A DNA stretch of 64,000 bases from Pleurotus ostreatus/Saccharomyces cerevisiae fusant (lineage: Eukaryota; Opisthokonta). The stretch is taken from the NCBI GenBank assembly GCA_024196135.1, contig JAMQCK010000004.1, positions 248,001 to 312,000 of the forward strand, given 5' to 3'. Shown here one piece after another: positions 30,246 through 41,898 of this stretch (its first letter is position 1; each line of letters begins with the position of its first letter). The translations under genes and the position numbers were made by a program. The notes under the pieces are model-generated. The model was given only the letters and a program-made list of their open reading frames with translations, was not told the DNA's origin and made no database searches.

Positions 30246-32024
30246 ATGGACCGAGACAGGCTAGGAGACATCCGGCTATTCACCAACATTTGCTCCAACT
30301 GCAGCGCTTGTATATCCGCCCGTACCTTTACCGTCCCCGCGCACATCACATCTTCCCCGCACATCTCATCACCATCACAAGTCGATATTTACAATCAGCA
30401 CCTCTGGAACGACGATGTCTCTCTCGCCAATCACGATGCCGCCATCAGGCGCACGCATCAGATGCTTGACCAGCTTTATCGCAACCGCTGGGTCTTGGTG
30501 AAGAGTATCGAAAGCAAACGCGCGATGCTCGCCCCAATCCGCCGCCTTCCGCCAGAAATCCTCGCCATGGTCATTGCACTCGCCATTGCCAACTCATTCA
30601 CTCAGTGCCCAGACAGCACCGTCATTGCGCAGCACCCTGTTCTGCGAGTGTGCCGGCGCTGGCGAGAGCTAGGGCTTGCGACGCCGCAAATTTGGAAGAA
30701 AATCGTGCTTTACCCCCTGCACCTCCGGACCTGGCGGGAGACGTTCCTCGGCTGCGTGCAGCGTTCGAAGGCCCTCCCGCTGGATATCCGCCTCATCCGA
30801 CGCAACGCCGAAATGCCTTTTACGCTTGAGCAAGCATGGAAGGACAGGGCGTCGGATCTCGATCTTGGTTCGCTTGACGCGGTCGGGGACGCCCTCCTCG
30901 CTTGCGCGCCTCGGTGGCGGTATTTGCAGCTAGGAGATGTCCCTCTGCCGACTAAATTATGTCAAGGGCAGGAGCCACCGCCTTTGTTGCAGCTCACGTC
31001 TCTGTTTCTGGGCGAGTCGCGCTATGGACTTGCCTGGGAGAATGCCAGCAGAAGCATGGGCCAATCCTTGCCCGAAAACTTTTTCCTCAACTGTCCTGCC
31101 CTTCAGTATGTGCGTATCAAGGGACCCGAACATAACGGTCTTCACTTGCCTTGGCCTCAGCTAGTCAGCCTTCACCTTGACGAGTGCCCACCCACCGACG
31201 ATAAGAGCGCTTGTCTGGATATTTTGAGGCAATGTCATTCGCTTCGCTCGCTGACTCTCGGCGCAACCGCGAGCTTCAAGCCCGCTTCAACAGACGCTCC
31301 TGTCGTACTCCCGGAGCTGCAAAAGCTTACTTTGCTATACTCTGCGTGCGAGGCTCTTCACCTATTTAACGGACCCAAGCTGCAAGCGATTTCCCTCATA
31401 GACGAGCAAATTGGATGGCCAATTGCAGGATTGCACTCCGCGTCTCACTATGAGGCCCTGATGCGATTCGCCTCTTCGGCGCCAGCGACATCTTTGCGCA
31501 TCACTCGGCTTGGTTTCGAGGTACATACACGTACTGCGCGGGACCTTAAACTGACTGAGCTGGCTTGCGCGTATCCCAACATATCGCAGCTGCGGTTGGA
31601 CGACCAGGCAGCGTCCAGTGCCACCCATACCCTCGCGAGCTTGGTCCATACTAGACCCGACGTCTGGCCCATGCTGACCTCGCTGGAGCTCCCGGCGCTG
31701 TCCCCTGGAGAATACCTGAACAAAGCGCTGATTGCAGAAATCCTGCACGGGCGTGTTCATTGCCCGTCTGCGAAGGGCATCAAGCTCGAGGAGATTGAGG
31801 TGGGAATTTGTTACTCAAATAAAGACAGATCCTTCGTGGAGAATATGAGGTGCTCGGGAGTGAAGCTGTTCGCACGGCTTCCTAAGTGTATGCAGCGTCC
31901 GTCGACTTTGGGGACGATAACTGAAGGGGAGTCATTTATAATCGATACTGCGTACGCCGTATCGCAGGAGCAGGAGATACAACATGCACAAGAAGACGCG
32001 AGCAGCCCATCCGAGGGCGAGTGA
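30246..32024 (+). CDS. F-box protein with N-terminal Cys motif (family 1, copy c)
   Basis: Single-exon gene, 592 residues, paralog of copies a and b about 11 kb away. Conserved blocks: CSNCSAC...RTFTVP...SSPHIS, a helical segment (DAAIRRTHQMLDQLYRNR), SKRAMLAPIRRLPPEIL (F-box-like), VCRRWRELGLATPQIW, then leucine-rich segments. The Cys motif is C-x2-C-x2-C here, against C-x2-C plus variable residues in the others. The C-terminal tail is acidic and Gln/Ser-rich. ATG 30246 is the first in-frame start. SCF adaptor function is inferred from the F-box. Confidence 0.75.
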   Translation: MDRDRLGDIRLFTNICSNCSACISARTFTVPAHITSSPHISSPSQVDIYNQHLWNDDVSLANHDAAIRRTHQMLDQLYRNRWVLVKSIESKRAMLAPIRRLPPEILAMVIALAIANSFTQCPDSTVIAQHPVLRVCRRWRELGLATPQIWKKIVLYPLHLRTWRETFLGCVQRSKALPLDIRLIRRNAEMPFTLEQAWKDRASDLDLGSLDAVGDALLACAPRWRYLQLGDVPLPTKLCQGQEPPPLLQLTSLFLGESRYGLAWENASRSMGQSLPENFFLNCPALQYVRIKGPEHNGLHLPWPQLVSLHLDECPPTDDKSACLDILRQCHSLRSLTLGATASFKPASTDAPVVLPELQKLTLLYSACEALHLFNGPKLQAISLIDEQIGWPIAGLHSASHYEALMRFASSAPATSLRITRLGFEVHTRTARDLKLTELACAYPNISQLRLDDQAASSATHTLASLVHTRPDVWPMLTSLELPALSPGEYLNKALIAEILHGRVHCPSAKGIKLEEIEVGICYSNKDRSFVENMRCSGVKLFARLPKCMQRPSTLGTITEGESFIIDTAYAVSQEQEIQHAQEDASSPSEGE

Positions 32025-32601
32025 GGTCCGAGCGACTAGGGTACTTACCGCCCGGGAAGCACCGAGCACCGTAACATACTGCACAATGTATCAGTAGAGT
32101 TGTATAACTTGTTGTCCTTCCTTCGACGTACTCGTATTTGTGAATTGTTGCCCCGGGGAGTGCGCCACGAACATAAGCTTCCGAGACAGACATGCACTTT
32201 GCTTCCGCTTTTGACGCCGGCTCAAGCAAATTCAAGTTTACGTCTCCAAGTTATTGTTCGAGCCGTGAAAGTATTTTATCCATGCACCGTGCTACCCCTT
32301 GTTGCTGAAAGACAAAGAATCAAGGCAGCTTGCAGGCAGCTTGTTACTGAGTTGACATTGTTCGACCGCTGTTTGCCGTGATGCACGTGTCGCCTCCTGT
32401 GTCGCCGGAAATTTCGAACGGTCTTCTTCAGGCTTTCCTCCAACCTTCACCTTTTCTCGGTGGCGAGAGCAATCCGCTCGCCTCCTCCTTATACCCTCCG
32501 ACGTGGAGCCATATCCATAAACTTCCGCATCCCCGCCGCTCAACTCTCGCGCTCGGTTATAGCGCACTAGCAGCCGATATCACCCTCCCAAGCCTTTCGC
32601 A
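32025..32601. other. Intergenic upstream of the large coiled-coil gene
   Basis: 577 bp holding the 3' end of the F-box gene and the promoter/leader of the coiled-coil gene. No other gene recognised. Confidence 0.45.
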
Positions 32602-35600
32602 ATGGCCATGCACTCGCGCGACGCGCTTCCGCGCCTCAACATCGGCCCACCACCCTCGCTACAGATGCAGCAGCCCATGTCGTTCAACCAGGGCCAGATG
32701 TACTCTCCGGCCCTCCCGACATCGCTCCAGCAGAGCTTTCATCCGCCGTTTCCCATGCACACTCCCATGCAGCAGCAGTTCGCCTACCCAATGCCCCCAC
32801 CGTCCGCCCCCGGGCGCCCGAGTCATCACGCAGCGGCAGCGAGCGTAGCGCATCTCGCGGCTATGGGCATCCACCCGCCGAACGGGCCCCCGATCATCAC
32901 CCCAGTCGGCGGCCACTTTCCCCGCGGCTCAGTCATGCTGGGTCCGCCCGGGATGCCTCCGCCGTTCGTCGGTCACAAACGGCGGAACATGAGCATCGGT
33001 GGGCCGCCCAAGGCCGTGTTGGGGGGTCCGCAGCGAAAGACGAGCCCGCTGCCGCCGGGTACTTCTGTTGCATCGACGTCGTCAGCGCCGGTGAAAGGGA
33101 AGAAGACGGTGGTCAACCTGCCCAAGGAGACTATCCCAGGCGAAGACGGCGCGCCACCGACGCGACCAGCATGGGCGCGCGCACCCTTAGACGCTCCTTT
33201 CGAGTACAAAGACGTCCCGGTACCCGCTGCCGAGATGACCTCCGCGGCGCTATTTCCCCCAGATGCATATAGATATGCGATGCCGCCAACAATCGACGTA
33301 TTCTTGCCCGGCAAGGTGAGTTGCTACATTATCTCCAGTGGCTACGCGTTCTTACGTGCCCCAGCAAAATTGGGATAGGCTCAAGCAGATGGCGATAGAG
33401 GAGAAACTGCAGAGGCTTGGTGTGGAACGAGGCTCGGGAAGTGACGTCCCGCACATCTTCGCCCCTCACGCTCGCGCTGCCTCGGTGAGTGACAGCCATA
33501 GCTGCCCAACAACTCCCACGCTCATCATGTGTATCAACGCAGATATCATCACCAGCAGACCCTGCACTGCTGTCATTCAAGCTCCGCAAACTTCGCGATC
33601 AGCAAGCGCAGGGCTCTTCCGTAACCTCATCTCCTCAGCCCTCCTTCCAGTCGCCGTCTCCCAACCAGGCAGCCGCACTTCCACAGTTGCGACATGGCCA
33701 CAGCATGTCGCTCGCGCAACCGCCGACCCATACCCAGAACAACGGCTTCAATCCATTCGGTCCCAACGCGATTTTGGGATCCGACCATATCTCCAACCCC
33801 TCCGATTCGCCTGCCATGTCTTCGGACGCGCCCATTGGAATTATTGCTCCCCAGGGCCGCGTTCCGTTGCAGGCGCCGCGACTCGCACTCCCTCCTACGA
33901 CCTCCCGCCCCTCCAGCAAGCCGGATTTCACCCGTGGGTTCGGCTTGGATATACCAGAGGAGACCGAGGAAGAGGAGGAAGCCGAGCGCGAGCTCGCCAA
34001 GGAGGCGAACGGCGATGCGCACCAGGAAGCAGAAGCCAATGGTGTTCTGGGTGGCGCTGACTATAGTGGCGCCACGACGGAGGTGGATGTGAAGGAGGAG
34101 CGAGATAACGAGGAGGACGATGTCATTCGGGATGCCCCGACGATTGTGGCGCAGAGCCGGCATCACTCGCGCCATGTGTCGCGGCTGTCGGCGGCGCTGT
34201 CGTTGCGGTCGGTTGGTGGAGTGGCGGCGGATGGGCTTCAGGATCGTAACGGCCACAATCCCGACGGTAGTCAGGATATGGATGTCGACGATGCGATCGC
34301 TGAGTGGACTGGGTCAGAGGATGTGTATAACGATGTGTCCAGCTCAGACGACGAGGTAAGAAGCCACGTTTGTCATTGTTCCCGACCATGGCTGATCCAT
34401 TCACAGAGCATCGGCGAGTGGTCAAACCCGTCCGATGAGGAGAGGGCCCGTCAGCAACGCGCAGAGCGCAGGATACGGCGTCGGGCTGCTCGCCAGCGTG
34501 ACACGGAGCAACCTCGTCGGATACCGAACTTCCCTCGGCCGCCCGAAAACACCATCGCTCTCGCTCGTCTGGACGACGATGTTATCTCCAACCCAAGCGA
34601 CGAGGAGGGTGTTGCGAAGCACTACCTTGGCACTGACTACTACGACGCGCCCCGGCCGCTGCCTCCCTTGCCGCACTCGCGCGGCCCTTCCAATCACCTG
34701 TCGGTGCACGATCCCGCGAACGCACATTCGAGGCATACGTCGAACGAGCACTTCCAGCCGACGCACTCGCAGAACCCGTCCCAGAGTGGTCGTCGCGAGC
34801 TCAACCCCTTCGCGAAGCCCTTCGTATTCGGCGCGCCCGCTGCGCCTCCTTGGGGTACCGAGGGTCTCAACCTCGGGTTGCCGCTGCCTCCCAATGCACC
34901 CTTCATGGGACACTCCCCGCTACCCTCTGTGGGCTCCGCATCCCAGGGCCCGCAGATCGCGCCGTCAGAGTCGAAGCTGAAGCTCAACGCTGCCGCGCCG
35001 GAGTTCAAGCCGACGCTCAACGTAAAGGCTCCCGAGTTCAAGCCCAGCTTCACGTTCAGGCCTCCTATGGGTGCCCCGCCGCCGCAGACTTTCACTGCTC
35101 CGGCGGAACTCCCACGTCCATTGCCTGTGCCCCCTGTCATTACGGACGAAGCTGGGGAGACGTTGTACCCGCAGGGTGGGCCGGCTGCGAAGAAGCAGCG
35201 TCGCCAGTCGACAGGTTCGATCGAAGAGGGCGACAGCATGTTATCGTTCCGCTTCCCTGCTACGCTCGAGTCGCCAATGAGCATCCGTCACGACAAGTCT
35301 CCCAGCGTGCTCAGCAAGTCCCTCGACCAGGCTGCCGTCGAGCCCATGTCGTTCGCTGCCTTCTCTTCAGCCGCCGCCGCCATGCCACACATCCCCACTG
35401 CCGAGCAGATGGCCAACGACGAGGAGGCTGATCATCAACTTGACCAGCTCAAGGAAGAGGATCTTATCCGTCCCGATAGCATCCAAGAGCAGTTCAAGAA
35501 CTTCTCGTTCCCGCAAAGCGCCTCCAAACCGAAGCGTGCGCCGATCCCGCTCGACTTTAAACATCCGGTCTCACAGAACACAGTGCCCGCCGGCCTCTTC

Positions 35601-38573
35601 AAGGCCCTCGGCGAAGAGCGCACGCGCAAGACGGTGCGCTCGCGTCTGAGCTCGCGCGATGTCTTCGAGCACGAGAACCGGCCGTCGCTCGACGACCTCA
35701 ACGTGCCGCCAATCTCCCGGAAGGTGTCGCGGACGCGGCTGGTCACGGACCCGGGCAACCGGCCGGCGAGTCTGAGCTCGTCGGGGTCGGATGTGTTCAC
35801 GTCTGCCCGTCGGCATTCGCGCAGGCGGTCGTCGCTACCCGACGCGCTGCATGACCGTTCAGGTTCGCAGTCGCCCGTGCCATCCATCTCGTCTGCGATC
35901 GAGTCGCCCGCGATGGATCTAACGAGCCGCTTGGAGATGCACAGATACGAGGACCGCGTCGCGGCGATGCTGGACGACAAGTTGACGCTCATCCGCAGGG
36001 AGATCTCGCGCACCAACGGCGCGTCGATGACTGGGGAGTTGGAGGCCAAGATCGAGGAGATGATGTCTCTGTTCAGGCAGCACCTCTCCGATGCGGCGGC
36101 GAAGAGCATGATGGATAGCCAGATGGACGCTCGGGGCGATCTGGACTTCGAGATGTTGAAGGACGCGGTGCAGGAGGGGCACCAGGAGTCGTTGAGGATC
36201 ATGCAGAGGGAGCTGTCGTCGCTGACGCAGAGCCTGGCGCAAGCTCAGGTCTCCAACGGCACGACGCAGGACCTTGGCCCGCTCTTGCAGAAGCTCAACG
36301 CGAACACCATTCAGGCCGTCGGGCAGGCTGTCGCGCGTATCCCCGCCGAGGTCGCGGAGATGCACAACGTTGCGATGGCGCATGCGAAGAAGACCGCAGC
36401 GGAGGACGTCGTCGCCGCTCTCAAGCCCGCTCTGGAGAACCTGCGTCAAGAGCCGGTCAACTACGACTTCCTCACCGAGCAGCTGACACAGGCCGTCAAG
36501 CCGCACATCACGCAGCTCATCGACCTCGCTTCCGACAAGCGCGAGACCGCGGGTCTCATCGTCGACCGTCTTGTCCCTATTCTCCCCAAGATCGTGGCCC
36601 AGCAGCCCGCTATCGACGTCGAGGCCATGACCAATGAGCTAGTGACCGAAGTTCGCCGTGCGATTGCGCCGATAGACGCCTTCGAGATCAAGGAGCAGGT
36701 CGCGGACTTGGTGGTCGAGCGCCTGAACGCTCGTCTTGCTACGAGGGATCAGCATATAGATGGCCTCGCCGGCAAGGTCAAGGAGATCGTAACTTCCTCC
36801 TTGGCTCCTATCACCCAGGCCACCTCTGTTCTCAACTCTTTGGCGGAAGGCCAGCGGTCATTGACGTCGAAGCAGACCGAGCTGACCACGTCGCAAAAGC
36901 ACGCCAACGAGCTTGTTTCGCAGCTTCCTCAGCAGCTCAAAGCCGCTATGGACGGCTTTGCCGCGACTGTCAAGGAGCTCCAGGCGAGGCCCGGAGTCCG
37001 CGCCGACCCCGTCTTGCCGGACGAGAACATCCTTGCCATCAAGTCTGTCCTCGACGACATCGCCGCCTCCTCTACCTCCAACGCCACGACCGAAAAGATC
37101 CTCGCCCAGCAGCGCGACTTCGCTGAGAAACTCAACGCGCTCCCGGAGACATTCGCCTCCGCGACCAACGTCTTGCAAGCCGCACACGCCGAGTTCGCCC
37201 TCACGCGCGAGCAGAACCGGCGCGAGATGGACGACTTGCGCAAGGCCGTCACCGAAGCGCAGGTACAGGTTGCCAAGGCCCGCGGCGCGCACGGGCAGGT
37301 GCGGGTGGAGAAGGACGTCTTGAGCGAGAAGCTCGGCGTCGTGGAGGCCGACCGCAACAGGTTGCAGGAGCAGGTCAAGAGCTTGCAGGCTTCTGCAACG
37401 GCGAAGGCTTCGGAGGCGACCGTGATGGAGGCGCGGAATAAGGAGCTGGAGGATGCGCTCGCGAAGGCATTGGCGCGGTTGCAAACGTCGGATGTCGAGG
37501 CCGCTGCCAACAAGGAGCGCATCGAGAAGCTCGAGAAGGCGAACCGCGAGCTTGAGAAGGAGAAGATGGGCATGAAGGCACAGGTGCGTTTTTTCTTCAC
37601 AGCTGGTGCGTTTCTTCATCTGAATTCAATTTAGATCGACTCCCTTGAGATGAAGCACTCCATCGCTGTCCGTGACAAGGACTCGGCGGCTGCCTCCGCG
37701 AAGGCGTTGCAGAAGCGCCTTGACGAGGTGCAGTCTCACGACGAGCAGTGGGACACGCTTCGCCGCGCCTGCGCCCAGATGACCGAGCTATCGTCCATGA
37801 TGGGACAGACCGACACCCGGGAGCTCCAGGAGCTGCGCGAGGTTCGGGACCGCGCCAAGGTTCTCGAGGGCGAGCACGCGGCTCTCAAGAGGCGCTTCAA
37901 GGAGCAGGATGGCAAGATGGCGAACGCGGAGAAGATCGCCTTCACCGCACGTCAGAGCCTCACCCAGGCGCAGCAGCGCGCGTCTGAATGGGAGCGCCGG
38001 GCGAAGGAGTACGAGGCGAACCTGGAGCTCACGCGCACGAAGCTCGAGCATGCGGAGCAGACGCATGCGCAGCTCGACGCCGACCACTCTGTCGCTAAGT
38101 TGCAGCTCGAGGAGCGTGAGGCGGATGATCGTTTGGCCAAGGTGAGCATGGATGAGGATGTTTCCTAGCGGTTGCTGACTTGAATTCAGGACCGCGAGAA
38201 CAAGATGCGCGAGACTATCTCGGCGCTCGAGGCCAAGGTCCGACTGTTGCAGACGGAGCTCCAGGCAGCGGTGCTCAAGGCGGCACAGCCGAAGACGAAC
38301 GGCACGAACGGCGTGAACGGGCACTCCATTCACCGCCCGTCGTCGCGCACAAGTACAGTGTACGCCGACAGCCGCGCAGCAACGCCGACGCTGAGCCACG
38401 CACCTTCACCCACACCCGCGCGTGCAAGCATGTACGCGCCTGTACCTAGTCGCTATCCTGGTGTCGGCCAGGGTACACCCAAGAGTCGTTCGTACAAGAA
38501 CTACAGAATACCCTCGCCGACACCTAGCGTCGTGAGCATCGTCACGCAAGGAGAGGATGGCTGGTGGTCATAG
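32602..38573 (+). CDS. Large coiled-coil protein of unknown function
   Basis: 1904 residues from six exons: 32602-33315, 33365-33484, 33543-34355, 34407-37583, 37635-38141, 38190-38573; the lengths sum exactly. I do not recognise the family. N-terminal third: Pro/Met/Gln-rich low complexity (to about residue 200), then a short conserved-looking piece QNWDRLKQMAIEEKLQRLG. Middle: acidic and Ser-rich segments with two similar motifs, EWSNPSDEE and VISNPSDEE, a direct APEFKPTL/APEFKPSF repeat, and Ser/Arg patches. C-terminal half: long heptad-like helices, mostly Glu/Lys/Gln/Ala/Leu (for example the region around 37200-38300), ending in a Ser/Pro/Tyr-rich tail with repeated SRYPG-like and PSPTPS sequence. 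The intron 34356-34406 is 51 nt and frame-neutral. The architecture suits a scaffold or cytoskeleton/organelle tether, but that is inference only. Confidence 0.8.
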
Positions 38574-39135
38574 ACCCTTCGCCCCCTCTTTTTTTCCGCT
38601 CGTCTCCCCACTCCTCTTTGTCCGCTTTCTCTGTGTATCCTTGTCCCACCACCTTATGCATACATACTTCACACCCTATGTTACCTCCGTCCTGTCATTT
38701 GCTACACTACCGCTTTGTTCACTAGTTCTTGCTCCCCGGATCTCCTCGCTGCATCTACCTATCTGGTATATATTTTTTGATTTCACTTACACACCTGGAG
38801 GCTGGTGCACTCGCCGCTACCGTTTGGCTGCTAGCGTCGTCGCGTCGCTGGGCCGGCTGCGCTGTATATAATACCTTCCTTCGGGTCTACGCGCCTATAT
38901 CCTGTGTACGTGGCTAGGGTTGGAATGGAATTCTCGAATAATAGCTTCTGTAGACTGAGTTTAGCTTGAACTTGAGTTGTGGGCGCCAGGGTGATCAGCA
39001 CATTCACACGTGCTAGCGAGGAAGAGCGTCCATGTGTGCTGCTTAGACCGCTCGCCATCCTGTCCTCTGCCTTCTCGGCGACGCCGACAGGCATTTTACT
39101 ACGCTTTCCCGCACTGGCTTCGCAAAGTCCATGAC
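38574..39135. other. Intergenic upstream of ERF4
   Basis: 562 bp. Pyrimidine-rich DNA follows the coiled-coil gene stop, as in a 3' untranslated region. The right part holds the ERF4 promoter and leader. Confidence 0.45.
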
Positions 39136-39139
39136 ATGA
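39131..39139 (+). promoter_or_regulatory. Two-codon upstream ORF overlapping the ERF4 start
   Basis: ATG ACA TGA lies immediately before the ERF4 start so that the uORF stop and the ERF4 ATG share bases (the ATG at 39136-39138 sits inside ACATGA). Ribosomes initiating at the first ATG would stop on top of the real start. Seen directly; an effect on translation is inferred. Confidence 0.55.
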
Positions 39140-40519
39140 CCTCGGATACCTCGCCCCAGAATGCTGACCAGGACTCCTTGACGCCGACGCTAGCGCCGCA
39201 TGATGGTCACCTCGCGTCCGCCACCCCCGACGACGAGCATAAGGACTCTGGCACGGGTCCTTCACCGCTGTCAAGGAGCAGCGCGGATGGGCGGGGAGAG
39301 GACCGCGAGGAGAAGCAGGCGGACGAAGCAGAGGAGTCAGCAGCCACCCGGCGCCTATCCCATCTCCCCAGCCCGCCCTTGACGCGTACGAACACGCGCG
39401 AATCTACCTCTTCTACCCGCCGCCAAGAGCCCGATGCGGACGAGAAGTCCGGAGACTGGCACCCGCTACACGACGATGCAAGAAGTGCTGTGAACAAGGA
39501 GGCCTCGCGACCAGACCTGACTGTGATCGTCGAGGACGGGGAGCAGGTCGTAGACTCGCATGGCCGTTTACTCTCCCCCGACGACACCAGTTCTGTCGGC
39601 GCGGGCACGGAGAAGCCCGCTGCTGGTCGCCGGACGTCACACTTGCACCTCGACCTTACACGGAGTCGTGAGCCTCAACCATGGGACCTCGTCGATCCAC
39701 CAGAGACGGATGGGAAGTCGTGGGGAGCAACGCCGCGCGGGTTTGGCACGATGCGCAGTGGTGCGAAGTGAGTCTCGCCTCTAGCACCTACCCAGAAGTA
39801 AATACTGATCAGCTGTCCCTTCAGCACCCCCCGACCCCAAATACCCCGCTCAGCCTACTTCACCGGCCCACCCCCGCCAGACGCGGCCTTCGGGACGGCG
39901 CCCGTGGGGCAGATCGGGCTGCATCACCCCCGCGAGATCGTCCGCATAGAGCGCGACTACTCCGGCGGCGAGCTCGTGCAGTTCGCGCCGATCTATCCCT
40001 TGGAGCTTGAGGGCCGTGTAAGTCCTCACTCCATCAGTGCTGTGGCGGCAAGGGCTTCATTGACCTGACGCGCTTCACCTTGATTTAGATAACGCCGACG
40101 CAGTTCCTGGAGTCCATCAACGCGATTAATGAGCTGCTGATTTCGGCGCATAGTACGCGGCATGCGTTCGTGGACAACACGCTGGCTGTTTTGACCCTGC
40201 AGCTGTCGCGGCTGTTTGTGCAGTCGTACTATGACAGGGTCAGCATTATGTGACTGATGTTGGGCGTTCAGACGTTGATTGCACTTTGGCAGATGATGCG
40301 GCGGTTGAAGAACCTCATAGACGAGCTGAACGTCGAGATTTACAATCCAGCGGGGCTCAATATCCTGTGGCCACGGAAGGTGGCTTTTTTGTTCGTGAGT
40401 ACGGTCGGTAGCAAACCGTGACAAGCTGTACTGACTTCATACCTACAGTTGGAGATCGAGTACTATGTAAGGCTCCTCCTTCCATTTGATGCCCTTCACT
40501 AATACGCCTCTTGCAGTAA
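39136..40519 (+). CDS. ERF4: Ras palmitoyltransferase cofactor Erf4
   Basis: Non-catalytic partner of the DHHC enzyme Erf2; the complex palmitoylates Ras at the ER (family knowledge; equivalent of animal GOLGA7). The model gives 365 residues from six exons: 39136-39767, 39825-40017, 40089-40238, 40293-40394, 40449-40466 and 40517-40519. The first about 205 residues are hydrophilic, Ser/Asp/Glu-rich and probably disordered. The Erf4 domain follows: IVRIERDYSGGELVQFAP, ITPTQFLESINAINELL, TLQLSRLF, LKNLIDELNVEIYNPAGLN, LWPRKVAFLFLEIEYY. The family normally ends at this LEIEYY. Accordingly the last intron (40467-40516) splits the final Tyr from the stop, so the last coding exon is just TAA. Retaining that intron would add about 12 residues. 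Confidence 0.92.
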
Positions 40520-41898
40520 TCATGTCTACACGCTATCGTTAACCTTCCCCGCGTCACCTCTCTGTTTCCGTCGCCGCCACCAACTGCTCCTTTCCTCCGC
40601 TGCGCTTCCGCTCCCTCCCTTGGGTATATATGCGCGCTTCTTGGTTATACCTCTACCCATACACTCATCGCCCAGGATGATTTCATTCACGCTACACAGG
40701 ACTGCAGCTCAGTTCGTCGTACATTTTTCCGTTCAACGTACGCTCGTACACCCCTCCGTTCGTCGTCCGTTATCGTTCATCTCTCTCATCTCTTCGCATG
40801 TACCCTCCAACTAGTCGCTTTCCGTTGTATTTACCGTATTTCCAGGGATAATGCCAGAACGTACATAACTATGGGCTCGTGGTGTCAGATTGCGAGCTCG
40901 CCTTAGCCCAACAGCAAGGTTCGCAGTAGCCCATTTGAACTCCGACTGCCAGACGCGCATGCGAAGGAAGCGCCCTCCGCGGTAGGTACGCCCGTCAGCT
41001 GATCGCCCGCCCGCTGCAACTATGAGCAGGAGAATGCAGAGGTCGTGGAGGGCCGGGTAGGCCAGCCAAAGATAACGCTCGCTGGGCTGCTTCTTCGCCC
41101 TTTCGCGCGGTGCGGGCTTCGATGTGCGGGCGATCTCCAGCGCCCAGCTGGATGACATCGAGGTGATCGACCACTGAAGTCACCGTGAGTCAAGGTGAGG
41201 CATTTCACTTCCTGTCGGCCGATATTTATTGGGTCCGTGGTGCGAGGATGTTCGAACGTTGGTGGCCGCAACGGCGATGCAGAGCCCGTAGACTTTGACG
41301 GAAGAACGGATGGCTGCCGCTCGACGGTGCGGGCGTCGGGTTCGAAGTTCGACTTCAGTCACTGCTCGTTGACGTCTAACTGTTCGAGGCCAGGTAAGGG
41401 CGCCGTCTCCGTGGGACAATCGTGCTGATAGTGGTAAAGTTCTGTTGATCTTCGATGTACCTTGGGGGAGAGTGCGGACTGAGCGCGGGTACCTCGTCCC
41501 GTATTCATCGGAGGCAGGTCAGGCGGGAAGGGCACAGAAAATCCAGAATTTATTCTAGAGCGTCCAGCTGCATCCTCTACGCCTGAACTTATCTTCCAAG
41601 ACCTATCTGTAGGCCGCCGAGTGTCATGGCCGCCTGAACAATGAGCTGCACCGTGCGCTCGACTTCCAGCAAGTTCCGGCGTGAGACCGTTGGGAGCCAA
41701 TAGGGGCTTCACGTGACCAGATCACACGCTTTGTCAGCTCGGCTGGCGATCTGCGACAAGCCGACTGACGACGTTGTCAATTCATTGCTCCTTGCCCTCT
41801 TCTCCCATCTGAAAGTCTTATCGACCCTCCCGAGTCCCTGCGTCTCCGAACGCCTCAGCTAAGCAGCAGCGGAATATCCGTCAGCGAGCGCCCGCGAG
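40520..41898. other. 1.4-kb intergenic between ERF4 and YAP1
   Basis: Left part is pyrimidine-rich (ERF4 3' flank). One 115-codon minus-strand frame at 40811-41158 is listed separately. The rest is probably the YAP1 promoter; no clear motif. Confidence 0.45.
40811..41158 (-). CDS. Hypothetical small ORF
   Basis: ATG-started 115-codon frame, basic, with one hydrophobic stretch (LHDLCILLLIVAAGG) that could be a membrane segment. No known family, no paralog in the window and no introns. It may be a chance frame in the YAP1 upstream DNA. Confidence 0.15.
   Translation of the reverse strand: MSSSWALEIARTSKPAPRERAKKQPSERYLWLAYPALHDLCILLLIVAAGGRSADGRTYRGGRFLRMRVWQSEFKWATANLAVGLRRARNLTPRAHSYVRSGIIPGNTVNTTESD

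Noticed and set aside
35435..36202. Long minus-strand frames across the coiled-coil gene (also 34694-35284 and 36858-37619)
   Set aside because: They are antisense shadows caused by strong third-base GC bias in the sense gene; no start context, introns or domains.
41180..41712. Short frames upstream of YAP1 as genes
   Set aside because: Overlapping frames on both strands with no domain or intron evidence; most likely promoter DNA.
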